A stretch of DNA of 64,000 nucleotides from assembly GCF_046630445.1 (NCBI RefSeq), contig NC_092340.1, forward strand, positions 362,556,001-362,620,000. The letters are read 5' to 3'. Origin of the DNA: Rutidosis leptorrhynchoides (lineage: Eukaryota; Streptophyta; Magnoliopsida; Asterales; Asteraceae). Positions 36,791-49,032 of the stretch are shown in pieces (the first letter of the stretch is position 1; each line of letters starts with the position of its first letter). The translations under genes and the position numbers were made by a program. The notes under the pieces are model-generated. The model saw only the letters and a list, made by a program, of their open reading frames with translations. It did not search any database and was not told the DNA's origin.

Positions 36791-36860
36791 GGTTAAGCGT
36801 GCTCGGGCGAGAGCACTACCAGGATGGGTAACCTCCTGGGAAAGTGCTTCTCGTGTGTGG
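36791..36860 (+). promoter_or_regulatory. 5S rRNA-like Pol III promoter in left Cassandra LTR
   Basis: GGTTAAGCGTGCTCGGGCGA and the following ACTACCAGGATGGGTAACC match the 3' half of plant 5S rRNA, including box A and box C. Box C carries GGGTAACC where the right LTR (37147-37216) keeps the canonical GGGTGACC. Confidence 0.88.
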
Positions 36861-37146
36861 TCGCCAAGAAAAAGCCGTGCGCCTGCGGTCAAAGCGGACA
36901 ATATTGTGGTCATATTAAGCTGGGGTGTTACAGAATGGTATCAGAGCCACTCATGTGCCGTTGGGGGTGGTGGGGCAAACCTCATCGAGGACGATGAGTC
37001 CCTAAGGGGGGTGAATGTAACACCCTAGGCAAATCCCACATCGCCCACGAACATGAGTGATCATGGGATTATAAGGTAATACTCACGCTTAAATGACACA
37101 ACGCGTTTTGGGATCACAGGCTGAGTAGAAGTGCGAGTACGTTGTG

Positions 37147-37216
37147 GTTAAGCGTGCTCGGGCGAGAGCACTACCAGGATGGGTGACCTCCTGGGAAAGT
37201 GCTTCTCGTGTGTGGT
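37147..37216 (+). promoter_or_regulatory. 5S rRNA-like Pol III promoter in right Cassandra LTR
   Basis: The same 5S-derived block with canonical box C, AGGATGGGTGACCTCCTGGG. It is not a 5S rRNA gene: the 5' half of 5S is absent and it sits in an LTR. Confidence 0.88.
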
Positions 37217-37976
37217 CGCCAAGAAAAAGCCGTGTGCCTGCGGGCAAAGCGGACAATATTGTGGTCATATTAAGCTGGGGTGTTACAGTACGTTGCTTGT
37301 TGTTGTATGTTTATGCTGTAGGAGTACAAGTTGGTACTGTATGCTATACCTTTTGATAGTTCCATTCACTTAGCCTCTTGCTAACCCCTCATCTCCTCCC
37401 TTGCAGGTTTTGAATCGTATTGCTGGTAGGGACGGGAGTCGGGCTGACGATATGTTTGACAAGACGAACTATGATGTCTTAACTTTTGTAAATATGTAAC
37501 TAGTCGTTTAACGTAACACCGGTGGTTTGTAATTAAGTAATTAACTAATGATATGTGATAATTATGTTTGTAATTAACTAATGTTAATTATGTAAATTAA
37601 GTCTTCCATTGTGATTTAAAAAAAAATAGGGTGTTACAATTAGTGTGTCTAACTAATAGTTGTTAGGATGCATTAGTGAGTCTGGTCTTCGACCTTAGCT
37701 GCATGTCAAAAGTTTTTCTTATCATTTCTTGTCGGAAATTACCTGCTTATCATTCTTAGTCTAGACACGTCTTACTACCTTTATTGCATAGATAGTGTAT
37801 AGAAAAATTTATATCTTAGCATATCTCTTACTGTAAACTCTGCCTGACAACTTTCGAAAGTTCCTCCGAAATCTACGGGATCTTCTGTACTGTATATAGG
37901 TATTCTATGTAATTAGAATATCATCTGATGTCCGAAAATCATTTCATATTGAAAATCCTTTATCTAACCGTGTAAG

Positions 37977-38510
37977 ATGAATTCTGCAACCAGTTCAAGT
38001 TCCTCGAATTTCGATAGCGATTCCGATATGGATTTCCACTCGAGCTCCGAAAGCAGTGTAACCGGAATGGATCAACCAATTAGCCATCATCAATTTTGGA
38101 TGAATTGGGGATGGGTTCATGGTCGGCTTAACCAATGGAGACAAGAACAAGGCGATCCTTTCCATCAACCAAATTGCCCTCTTGGTGAAGAACCTGAAGC
38201 ACTTACCGGGAAACCAGTCCGAAACACCATTTTCACCCTCATTTCCAGAATAGCTCGCAACGATTACATAATATCTACTGTTCTAAACCTTATTCATCCG
38301 CTTGTTCCAACCGTCAATCATCCCGGTGTAATAGAAGAAGTCAACGAGCTTCGCGCCCGAGTAATGAGTTTGGAGAATATGGTGAAAAATTTACAAGCAC
38401 CAGCAGCATCACCAGCACCAACAGTACCACCAGCAGCAACAACTGTACCACCGACAACACAAGCCTCAACATCACACACCTCAACATCACAATCTATAAA
38501 TCAAGCATAA
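37977..38510 (+). CDS. RT-B cargo ORF: 177-aa coiled-coil protein, unknown function
   Basis: An open frame from the first ATG after the leader. Ser-rich acidic N terminus; aromatic motifs (FWMNWGWVHGRL, QWRQEQGDPFHQPN); signature LTGKPVRNT; a heptad-like segment IEEVNELRARVMSLEN; and a Pro/Thr/Ser-rich tail. Homologous over its length to the RT-A ORF at 3906-4454, with roughly half the residues differing by eye. Conservation is concentrated in the Trp motifs, LTGxPVRNT and the coiled coil. Its frame is intact although the element around it is old and shredded. Family not recognised. Confidence 0.72.
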   Translation: MNSATSSSSSNFDSDSDMDFHSSSESSVTGMDQPISHHQFWMNWGWVHGRLNQWRQEQGDPFHQPNCPLGEEPEALTGKPVRNTIFTLISRIARNDYIISTVLNLIHPLVPTVNHPGVIEEVNELRARVMSLENMVKNLQAPAASPAPTVPPAATTVPPTTQASTSHTSTSQSINQA

Positions 38511-38760
38511 TCTTCGTTCTACATCGATTATCTTCGTGCTACATATCATCCTACATCATTTATCTTCGTTCTACATGGCGATTATGTAATATCTAATGTT
38601 TTAGAGATTATGTATTCTAGTTCTAACGGTAAATCAAATGAGTTTAGTATTATATTAACTCATTAAATCCATGATAACGTCTAAAGAAAATATATATGTA
38701 AGTATATTTTCATAAAGTCGTAATTAAAAATTCTTTGTACAAACTATTAATGATGAGAAT

Positions 38761-38784
38761 ATTTTAACGGGTAGGTAATACCCG
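38761..38784 (+). promoter_or_regulatory. internal PPT-like inverted motif, RT-B copy
   Basis: TTTTAACGGGTAGGTAATAC followed by CCG, downstream of the cargo ORF as in RT-A. The arms GGGTA and TACCC are inverted. Confidence 0.6.
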
Positions 38785-39522
38785 ATAAATATTTAGATTT
38801 CACATTAATATGTTACACTGTACATTCTTAGAATTTGATTCAACAGTCATTAACTATCCTATCTACATCCACAGATATACGTATCCGTTCACCGAAGAAT
38901 AACCATTTTCATTCAAATTCAATTCCATACTCTGGTATTGACAGATCAGAATCCAATTCAAGTTTCAGCAGGTGGCATAATGAAGAAATAAGGGACACAA
39001 TAAAACTTATTAGAAACAAACTAATTATGTATGTAAATTTTGTTAAGAATACACGCTAACAATATCCTAGCTAACGGTTCATATATCCGTCATAACTATT
39101 CCCTTGTAATATACTAGTCTTGGTTAAACCTGAGACAATATAATATAATATAATATAATCTTGATTAGTTAAGACAATAGTTATGCAATACGTCAGATAA
39201 ATCGTAAGGCACATGTACACAATACGTCTAGATTAATTCTAATACAATAAGTCTTAGGCAATACGTATACAATACGTCTTGATTAATTAGATTATATTGG
39301 ACTATTGGACTATTGGACTATTGGACTACTAACAATGTACTACTAACATTGAACAATTAAAAAGGTATTAAAATATTGATTATAACATATGAAACTAAAC
39401 ATTTCCTTAAATTTGCCACTTGATACAATTCTAAACAATCTTTGTATCTTGACAATTACAATCTTCGTTCAAACCCTTCAAACTCTTGAAAACACCTCGG
39501 ATTGATAACCAATGATTCAGAT

Positions 39523-39735
39523 ATGCCAACTTTGAATGCTGATGAAGCAGCAAAAGTGGTAGATTGTCTTAATGGCCAAAAGTTTGATGATAAAGAATGG
39601 TGTGTTGAAAAGCTCAGAATTGGAACTGAAAAATGGATTGAGCAAACTATGAAGGAGGCTGTGGATAAATCACAAAGACTAAACCTGTACATCAAGAATC
39701 CAGATGATTCAGTATCTGATAAAATTTTTAGCTAA
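39523..39735 (+). pseudogene. captured PABP fragment, open frame
   Basis: A 70-codon open frame: NADEAAKVVDCLNGQKFDDK and EW, then a degenerate linker, then IEQTMKEAVDKSQRLNL with YIKNPDDSVSD. This order matches the end of RRM3, the linker and the start of RRM4 of plant poly(A)-binding proteins. Neither RRM is complete, so I call it a captured fragment. RT-A carries the same piece at 2178-2367 with a frameshift, so the capture predates their split. I cannot tell whether it is translated. Confidence 0.8.
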
Positions 39736-40991
39736 TACCTTGCTCCTTACTTATTCTAAACTCTTGCGGAAAATTTTATTCATCATCCTTCGATCTTAGA
39801 AATTCCAAAATATCATCGTACTTTTCGTTATAAATATCTTCGATATTTCTAAAGATATCTTCATAACTATTCTTGTCCGTGATTATTTATCTCTTCCTGC
39901 TATCTGTATTACATCATAGAGGAAATTGTTTTAGTTTCTAAATTTCTATAATCTTCGAGTTTAAATTATGAATGATGTCTGGAGAAGTGTTGGGAATGGA
40001 AAGCATGAGTTAGTATAATATAATGACGTCTGGCCAACGTGGTTATATTACAGTGAGTCATGCTGAATTTCTAATGAAACGTGATGATTCACAGATCATA
40101 CCATCATCATGTGCCATGTTACATAACTCTTTCATTCTACTTAATCTCTAAACATATAACGAAAATATTATCTTAATATTTCTATTTTTCCATGATTTCT
40201 GGTAATTTAACAAATCAAATCGTGCTATTACTTTTCCATTTTGCTTAGAACATTAATTATGTTCATTCGAAACTTCATACCTACGAATTCTGGATGATTA
40301 CATGCTATACTTAAAGTCGAGAGGAGAAAACAAAAGCATAGAGCTTCAAAATATATATAGGAGTATAAATCACAGCAAATAGGATAGATCATTAACCATG
40401 GATGTCAATAATTATGGAAAGATAGAAGCAGGGAAGGATTATGAAAACCACCACCCCAAGAGCGAAGTAGAAGTAAACAGATTCCTCCGGTGGTAGATGA
40501 AAAAGAAGGATGATTGTGGCAATAGTAAGAATAATGTCAAGGATTAGAACTGGATTAAGCATTTTCACAATCTTTTAGAAGTAGGAATCAAGAAAGAAAG
40601 TATGAGAATGGTGAAAATATTGGAACGGAAGAGGTAAATTTATAGTGAAATATCAGACAGAGAAATCGAGGTAGATTATCGCATTTAATTAAAAAGAATC
40701 CTAATTTCTTTAATTACTGAAGAATCAAATCTTATCAAGATTTCGAAGATTTACTTTAAATCCCTTGAATTCCGGAAATCAACCGTGACTACGACAAAAG
40801 TTAAGACGAACAGTTATTTTCTCATTTCACTCTTTTATGATAGCTTCACTCATACTATTCAGGTAATCGAATTATTTTATCCATATTACTCAATGATGAT
40901 AAAACTCTATTTTTCTACTCGTATTCGTCATGAAAATATTCTAGTTGTCAGTTATGACGACCTCAGTCAAATTTTGGGACGAAATTTCTTT
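39736..40991 (+). other. RT-B internal 3' region, non-coding
   Basis: No convincing gene. Several blocks match the 3' half of RT-A on its minus strand. It ends in TTTTGGGACGAAATTTC, the pre-PPT context. Confidence 0.6.
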
Positions 40992-41004
40992 AACAGGTAG
41001 GTAC
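40992..41004 (+). promoter_or_regulatory. RT-B polypurine tract
   Basis: AACAGGTAGGTAC directly before the LTR at 41005; one base differs from RT-C/D. Confidence 0.75.
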
Positions 41005-41240
41005 TGTCACGACCCGAAAATTTTCGACTTATTTTAAATCAAATTCTCGGTATGATTTAATATTTTCGACACGATAAGCAAAGACTGCTAAGTTGAATCT
41101 CAAAAATTTGAACTGTTTTCATGAATTCATTTAACATTCGACCATTCTCGACGATTCATGAACAACTATTTATAAATAGATATATATATATATATATATA
41201 TATTTAAATATATAAATATATATATTAATTTGAAATATAA
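41005..41240 (+). repeat. RT-B 3' LTR, first piece
   Basis: Begins TGTCACGACCCGAAAATTTTC. Ends with TATAA (41236-41240), the target of the solo LTR. Contains a TA microsatellite near 41180-41210. Confidence 0.8.
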
Positions 41241-42599
41241 TGAAAGGACCCGTCCTAGTCCATCTGGACGAATACATTACATTTGGTTACATCGCCAGGT
41301 ACTTGACCTCTATATGATACATTTTACAAACATTGCATTCATTTTTAAAAGACAAACTTTCATCACATCGAAAGTTGACGGCATGCATACCATTTCATAA
41401 TACCTCCAACTATAATTGACTTAATAATAATCTTGATGAACTCGACAACTCGAATGCAACGTCTTTTGAAATATGTCATGAATGACTCCAAGTAATATCT
41501 CTAATATGACCAAATGCACAGCGGAAGATTTCTTTCATACCTGAGAATAAACATGCTTTCAAGTGTCAACCAAAAGGTTGGTGAGTTCATAGGTTTATCA
41601 TAAAACAATAAAATTCATCATTTTGGTAGACCACAAGATTTAAATCATGCATGGTACAAATGGGCCCGAATCCTATACCCACCTGTAATGTACATGCGAT
41701 ATCTTTTAAATACAGTACACCTTTCTCGTGTACGAAATCATCTTTCATAAATCTTAGTAACCGTACACATATCTTGTGCACAAAAATAACATACACATAA
41801 CCTGTGTATAAAATCATTCTCTTGATACATAACATTCACTTTTCATTGCTTTCATAGCTTGGCTTGGTAACCGACCTTAACATATAATGCGCATAATAAT
41901 ATCCCAAAACAGAACATCTCGTCTGTATAATAATCATATAAACTTCGAAGTACTAAACACCACGCCCACTAGCCCTTCCGTCTAGTGAACATTCTGGGTG
42001 GGGGTGTTAAACCCGGTAGCTACCTTTAGGATTTACGTCAATTAGGCGTGCACTAATTCTCAAAATTAGTGATGTTCTCTAATTCTTAGGTTACCAATCA
42101 ATAATAATCAGGGGAAAAATATTCATATCAATTGTGGCAATTATCACGTCCACATAATTCAATGGTGGCAATTATCAGGTCCACATAATTCATTCGAAGA
42201 ATGTTTTGCTTGTGTCTATCTCGTCAAACATTTATAAAAGTATTTCATGTATTCGCAGTTCAAAATGTATTTCAAAAGCATTTAATAAAGCAGTTGTAAA
42301 AGTAGCGCATGTATTCTCAGTCTCAAAAATGTAAAGAGTAAAAGGGAATCAAATGAACTCACGATACGATATTTTGTAGTAAAAATATGCATTCGACGAT
42401 ACTGAACAATGCAAGGTTGGCCTCGGATTCACGAACCTATATCATTTATATATATATATATTAACACATATAATTGTAATCAAACAATTTATATATGTAT
42501 TTATTAGTGATATCATTTTATAACTTATGTGTTTCAATAAACTATTTTAGTATTACCAATATTAATATATTAATTATAATGATACTTAATAACGATAGT

Positions 42600-43097
<498 letters not shown>

Positions 43098-43139
43098 GGT
43101 GATAATAAAAGCTACCTCACGACTTTTTCCAAAAAGAAT

Positions 43140-43206
43140 GACACAACCCGGACTCGAACCTGAGACCTCTCGGTTACACACAACATTCCAAGACCATCCG
43201 CTCTAC
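43140..43206 (-). other. tRNA-like segment with A and B boxes inside the solo LTR
   Basis: On the minus strand TAGAGCGGATGG (A-box-like, 43194-43205) is followed after about 33 bases by GGTTCGAGTCC (perfect B box, 43150-43160). The acceptor stem is missing, so it is not a functional tRNA gene. It could be a SINE head or a Pol III-type promoter carried by the LTR. It points in the same direction as the LTR. Confidence 0.55.
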
Positions 43207-44631
43207 CTTGTTTTTCTGAAATTATTACCACCTGATATATATATAACCCGTCTATCTTCATCACCATCATACATTAAGTACGACATCATCATTCTAATCT
43301 TTTTCTTGTTTTAACAACGACACATTCATCATTTTCGAATCGTCCTAATCACTATCATCTCCATTATCTTCATTGTATCGTCTTATCATCGTCATTAAAC
43401 ACTATCCTCATAACTATCATAAAATCGCCACTATTATCACACGCCTAATTCATCATCATTAATTTGTTCATCTCATTATCACAAATCATAACATCATTAT
43501 CATAATAATACTATCATCTATCATCTTGACCCAAGAAACAATTCACCTAGCCCAAAAAGTACACAAGCCCAAATATATATCGAAGGCCCATGTTTTCAAT
43601 CCATAATATTGGTTAGTCCAACCGTAAGCAACAAATAATTTTGGTTTGACTTCTGTATTATTCGTCGACCAAAAACAACAAGAGGAAAAACAAATAGTTT
43701 TCGGTGTTGTAGTAGAATGTTATCATTAAGGAATACCGTACATCTTCTTCATTATCAATTAATCATCATGCTTATCTTCGCATTTAAATTTCAAACAGTA
43801 GCAGGAGACAAGAGGTTACGGTGGTGGTGGTTTACTGAGATTTCATGACAGATTCGATAAGTAGGTGTCGTGGAGGTGGTGGTGTGGCAATTAATGAAGG
43901 TGACCGATGGTGGAGATAGTTATGGTGGTTGTGTGCTTTGATCGAACCCGAACTAAATAGCAGCAAGTGGTAGTTTCTGGTGATGATGGCGGTGAACAAA
44001 GGTGTCATATCATGGTGGCCGGTGGTTGTTTATCACGAAGAAGAAGAAGCCGTTTAAGTGATGGTTATAGGTGATGGTTTCACGAAAAGAGATTGTAGAG
44101 AGGGAGAGAGAAAGAGATGGTTCTCTGTGGTGGTTAAGATGATAACCGGTGATCGGTGGGGGTGGGTTTAAGGTGTTGGTTTGGGTATTCACGACGCAAA
44201 TCGAAAAAGAGAAAAAAAAATGGTGGTTTGAAAGATGTCAAGGTGGTGATGGTCTTGGTTCATAACACTCAAGGGTGATCGGTTTTTCATGTAAGGGTGG
44301 TAAATATTGTAGGGTGGCGTTTTTGAGTATGAAAAATAATAGAAGTATTAGAGGTAGTAAAGAAAAATAGATATGGGTTTCGGTCCTTGTGGTTGATCGA
44401 ATTGAATCGTGCTAATTCTTGTTTCGGAATTGACCGATAGTCTAACCGAATAAAACCTTACTGTTACGGTTTACAGCATGGAACTCGTTTATAGTACTAA
44501 AGTTAATAGCTTGCATCTTCTTCAATTATGGTATTACCTTTATTTTCTGTTAATCTGCTGAAGGGGAGAATGAAAGAATGTAGGGATGTGGGTCTTGTTT
44601 TTAGATAGAAGATGATAGTGTGATCACACAC

Positions 44632-44644
<13 letters not shown>

Positions 44645-44711
<67 letters not shown>
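44645..44711. repeat. (TA)n microsatellite
   Basis: Uninterrupted TA dinucleotides after a short CATA run. Confidence 0.95.
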
Positions 44712-44713
<2 letters not shown>

Positions 44714-45491
44714 TATAATAATATTATAACAAATAAGAACGTGTTCGTATAGTAAGCAATCACAATTCTGAAATATTTTGTGCCGACACTTTTGGATTGA
44801 TTATAATACGGAGTAAATTTCGTACTCCGTTCATAATCAGTGGCGGATAAAAGTATACCCAAAAATCCCATATTTTTAATTTAGCTATATTTATTTATTT
44901 TGGTTATTATGGTATAAAATTCAGTCATTAATTTAATAGATAAAAATTACATCGACTGTCCCTCTCATTTAAGGGTAAAATATAAAAAGTGTTAAAATTA
45001 AGTAATTAGATCCTAAATATACTTTTAATAAGCCTATAACATATATAACTCATTTTCGGATCACCTTTTATTTTAAAATCACATAAGTTCATTTCTAACT
45101 TGATTAATAACTATCGAATGATGAACGAGTGCTACTATAGTTTACTAAATGAATTCGAAACCAAAATATATATATTCATTATACTTCATTTACATATATA
45201 GATGTATTTTAAGTAATAGTTATTATACATTATTTTATTTTACATTATTAACTATAACAAATACGTCATATAATATTTCAATTTATATTTCAAATTCATA
45301 TATTTAAAATATATATGTATCTATTTACAAATAGTGGTTCGTGAATCGTCGACAACAGTCGAAGGTCAATTGAATATCTGAAACAGTTCAAACTTTTTGA
45401 GACTCAACTTAACAGACTTTGCTCATCATGTCGGAAACATATAAAGATCAAGTTTAAATTTGGTCGGAAATTTTCGGGTCGTCACATATAA

Positions 45492-45631
45492 TTTGAAATA
45501 CTATATGATTTAATTATTAGAATTTATTATGTAAAATAAAATAAAATATTATAATAATTATTATTTAAAATATATCAATTTATATAGTTGAAGTATATTA
45601 AATACACATATGTGATTTTGAATTTATTAGT
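45492..45631 (+). repeat. RT-B 3' LTR, second piece
   Basis: AT-rich sequence between the duplicated TATAA of the solo LTR and the truncated end of RT-E. Assigned to RT-B by position only. Confidence 0.6.
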
Positions 45632-46385
45632 GAATGAGTGATTTGTGGTTCAGGAGGAATGATTAGTGGTTCCGGATCTCTGAATTGTCCCTGAATATAC
45701 TCCGGGTTCTCAATTGTGAAGTCGGGTTCAAAAAATGGATTTTCGAAAATTTGAATTGGAGTACTTGGTCAACTGGATGACGATTCTAAAGAAAAATCAA
45801 TGGCGACAATGTTGGCTAGATGTCTTGATCGAGTTACAGGTGGTGAACGTATAAAAGGTGGTGAACGTTTTGCTCGGTGCATTCACTGAATATCCTATTA
45901 GTTATAAAAATAAAAATTATATAAGTTATCAAATTAATAGACTTTTCTGATTTTGCTTACGTTTCGAATAGCCAATAGATGCAGCAGGTAGCCAGGACCC
46001 TTTAAATCGGAAGCCCATAATGCGCCACTAACAAATCCAACTATTACTACGAACCAGAAAATTTGGATGCCTATCAATTTAACCGCTTAAAATAATTTTT
46101 CGTTTTGAAATTTTAGAGAAGAAATAGAAAAAATTCTAAGTCCTAAAAACTAGAGCGTAGAAATGAAAAAGAAAAAGCGTGTCGAAAAATAAGAGGTCGA
46201 AAAATAATCGTCGAAAAACAAAATAAACTTACAAATTAAAGTTTTACGTCTAAAGCTTAGCGTCTACAAACTTACAACTAAAAGTTGCGACTAAAGTCTA
46301 AAAATCTAAAGGTAATAAAACTTAAATTAAAAACACTTTTTAATTTTATAGACAAAATCTTAAAAATATATATTTTTTTTAAATT

Positions 46386-46756
46386 TGGAATTACATGTTC
46401 AAAACCGAAATTGCGTGTGTAAAATCCGAAATTGCGTGTTCAAAAACTGAAATTGCGTGTTCAAAAACTGAAATTGCGTGTTGAAAATCTGAAATTGTGT
46501 GTTGAAAGTCCGAAATTGCGTGTTCAGAACCGAAATTGCGTGTGTAAAATCCGAAATTGCCTGTTAAAAATATGAAATTATGTGTTTAAAACTGGAATTG
46601 CATGTTTAAAATCTGAAATTGCCTGTTGAAAAAAATGAAATTGCATGTTTAAAACTGTAAAATTGCATGTTTAAAATCTGAAATTGCATGTGTAAAATCT
46701 GAAATTGCCTGTTGAAATCCGAAATTGCATGTGTAAATTCTGAAATTGCAGGTACA
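46386..46756. repeat. minisatellite in RT-E leader, left copy
   Basis: About 18 tandem, degenerate units of roughly 18-22 bases around GAAATTGCGTGTTCAAAAACT. It lies between the PBS and gag. The right copy is at 58112-58461. Confidence 0.85.
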
Positions 46757-46995
46757 AATTGGTTTGGCCCAAATACTATAATTTTTTTTTTTAAAATTTT
46801 TTTTTTAATATTTTAAAAAAAATTCTCTTTTTTTTACGAAATTAATATTTTTTTAATTTTTTTTAAATTATTTTTTTACGTTTTAATTTAAAAAAAATTT
46901 AATATTTTTTTTAAAAAAAAGTTTTTAAATTTTATTTTATTTTTTTTATTTAAAAAAACGAGATTTTTTTTAAATTATTATTTTTTAAATAACCA

Positions 46996-47017
46996 CGAGT
47001 CCCCGGCAGCGGCGCCA
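46996..47017 (-). promoter_or_regulatory. RT-E primer-binding site, left copy
   Basis: Minus strand TGGCGCCGCTGCCGGGGA then CTCG, complementary to the 3' end of tRNA-Asp-type tRNA, eight bases from the LTR at 47026. Confidence 0.82.
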
Positions 47018-47025
47018 AAAATACT

Positions 47026-48283
47026 TGATGTTAAAGCAAAGGGGTACGTAAAAGATTATATTTTTACTATGAAATACTACGAAATATGATACAAGTTTTA
47101 ATTAATTTACGGATGGGATGTACCTAAACCTTGCTACAACACTATAGGCAGTGTACATAATCGTAGAGTAGTCTAGTTTTTAGTAAGTCCGGTTCGTTCC
47201 ACAGGGAGCTGGTGATTATGTACTATATTTTTTTACAACTATATTTATAATAAATATATATAATTATATATAGTAATATTATTATTATAAAAGGGGGGGT
47301 TTTTACCGTTTAATGACCGGTTTGTCGATTTTAAAACTTTAGTCGCAGTTAAAACCTAATGTAAAATATTAAAAATAAAAATAACTTAATTTAAAGCGTA
47401 AAGTAAATAACGATAATTAAAAGTGCGATAAATAAAAATGACGGTAAATAAAAGTGCGATAATTAAAAAGTACGATAATTAAAAATGAAATAAATAAAAT
47501 GACAATAAATAAAAGTGCGATGAAATATGAAATAAAGGAATTATGCTTATTTAAACTTCCATAATCATCATGTTTGACGTGTTGATTTTAATTTATTACC
47601 ATGGGTTAATTGTCCTTTGTCCTGGATTATATATGTCCATACGGTTTTGTCCATAATAGTCCATTAGTCATAAATATAAAGTGCGAGGATCTTCGTCAAA
47701 TTATCCTTGTACTCGAAGTCAAATATTCCAACTAATTGGGGACTTAAACTGTAATAGGGTTTCAATACTTTATTATCAATTACACCAAATGTCCTTGCAT
47801 GTAATCCACCCCTGTTTTAATGAGTCCATTGACTATTAATCCATTCCCGTGTCCGGTCAAATGAACGATTATTAGTACTTATAAATATCCCACCCATCGT
47901 ATCCGATCGAGTGTATATGGTTAATTATAATTATGTCCAATTGTAAATCTTTATATTAAATTAACGAACTATCATTCAATTAAACAAATATAAAGCCCAT
48001 TAATAGCCCATAGTCCAATTTCCACAAGTGTCGGTCTTTTGTCTAAACCCCAATTATGGTACAAACCCCAATTACCCCGTCTTTAATATTTTAGCCCAAC
48101 ATCATGATTACTTCAATTTAAATAAGCATAATAATAACTTAGCTACGAGACATTAATTTAAAAAGGTTGAACATAACTTACAATGATTAATAATAGCGTA
48201 GCGTTACACGGACATAATTTCAACTTATACACTTACAACATTCGCTAACATACCCTTATTATTATTAATCTTAAATTAAAATT

Positions 48284-48366
<83 letters not shown>

Positions 48367-48541
48367 TGAGAGAGAGAGAGATTGAAAAGGTGTGTCTTCT
48401 TTCATTGCTCCGTGAATTGAATTTATAGGCAAATGATGTTACTGTAGCAAGGTTGAAATGTTAAAAGTTTGTTGCCATAATAATTGATTCAATTTGATGT
48501 AGTCATTTTGATAATGGCAAATCAACGGAGTATTATTATTA

Positions 48542-48608
<67 letters not shown>

Positions 48609-49016
48609 TATTATTATTATTATTATTATGAATTATATATATATTATATTATATTCTTGTGCACAGTTGACTTGTAATTTTAGCTCCGTTTAGTTGTACT
48701 TTGATACTCGGTTTATGTCTCGGTTCCGGATTTTCGAACGCCTTTTCGTATGCTTAGATATCTTGTACTTTGCGTTTCGCGGCTTGTACTCTTGTAATTT
48801 TTAGACGTTTCTCATCAATAAATTGAACCACTTGAATTATATCTTGTACATTTGAGCTTTTTGGTCATTTGCATCTTCAAATCGTCGTTTTCTTCTTTTA
48901 TCTTCGCACTTATTTATTTAAACGAATTTTACATAAAAATAGAACAATTGCAATTAAAAGCTTTACATATTGGAAGGATATTGCGCCTAAATATATGTTC
49001 ATTTGGAGCACTATCA
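47026..49016 (-). repeat. RT-E LTR, left (1991 bp)
   Basis: Plus strand TGATGTTAAAGC to GAGCACTATCA. Contains a TA tract (48290-48364), a GA run and a TAT tract (48530-48628). It differs from the right LTR mainly in microsatellite length. Confidence 0.9.
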
Positions 49017-49032
49017 AATATCCCCACATTTG
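49017..49032 (-). promoter_or_regulatory. RT-E polypurine tract
   Basis: Minus strand AAATGTGGGGATATT directly before the LTR. Confidence 0.7.

Larger units (their letters stand above)
36661..37287 (+). mobile_element. Cassandra TRIM retrotransposon
   Basis: A 627 bp element with 272 bp LTRs (36661-36932 and 37016-37287) and an 83 bp middle containing only a PBS (TGGTATCAGAGCC, 36936-36948) and a purine tract (AAGGGGGG, near 37004-37011). Flanked by GTACG at 36656-36660 and 37288-37292. Each LTR holds a 5S rRNA-like segment, the hallmark of the Cassandra family (established knowledge). I see three differences between the LTRs. It encodes no protein. Confidence 0.93.
7020..37638 (+). mobile_element. 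RT-G: degenerate Gypsy element, interrupted by RT-A, RT-C and Cassandra
   Basis: Three visible pieces form one element: 7020-7794 (gag end), 33992-34718 (3' internal region) and the 3' LTR 34719-37638. The first two join exactly across RT-C, whose target duplication ATATG appears at 7790-7794 and 33987-33991. RT-A removed contiguity on the left. The zinc knuckles and the PPT context (TTTCGAGGATGAAATTCC) resemble Tekay/Del chromoviruses (inference). No reverse transcriptase or integrase is present between the gag remnant and the LTR, so this copy was itself deleted or non-autonomous. It is inserted in RT-B, whose leader resumes at 37639. Confidence 0.8.
34719..37638 (+). repeat. RT-G 3' LTR, with Cassandra inside
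   Basis: Starts TGTAACATCC and ends GGGTGTTACA, giving inverted termini TGTAACA/TGTTACA. Without the Cassandra insertion it is about 2.29 kb. Stretches 35345-35450 and 35770-36060 are rich in short near-palindromes such as CCGTACGG and CACGTG. Confidence 0.82.

Noticed and set aside
36791..36860. A possible 5S rRNA gene
   Set aside because: Only the 3' half is present and it sits in both LTRs of a TRIM element.
36789..37356. Short Arg-rich open frames in the Cassandra LTRs
   Set aside because: They are readings of the 5S rRNA-derived promoter; Cassandra encodes no protein.
43140..43206. A possible functional tRNA gene
   Set aside because: A and B boxes are present but no acceptor stem pairing is visible.
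46386..46756. CRISPR-like array
   Set aside because: Units are degenerate tandem repeats without unique spacers, inside a plant retrotransposon leader.
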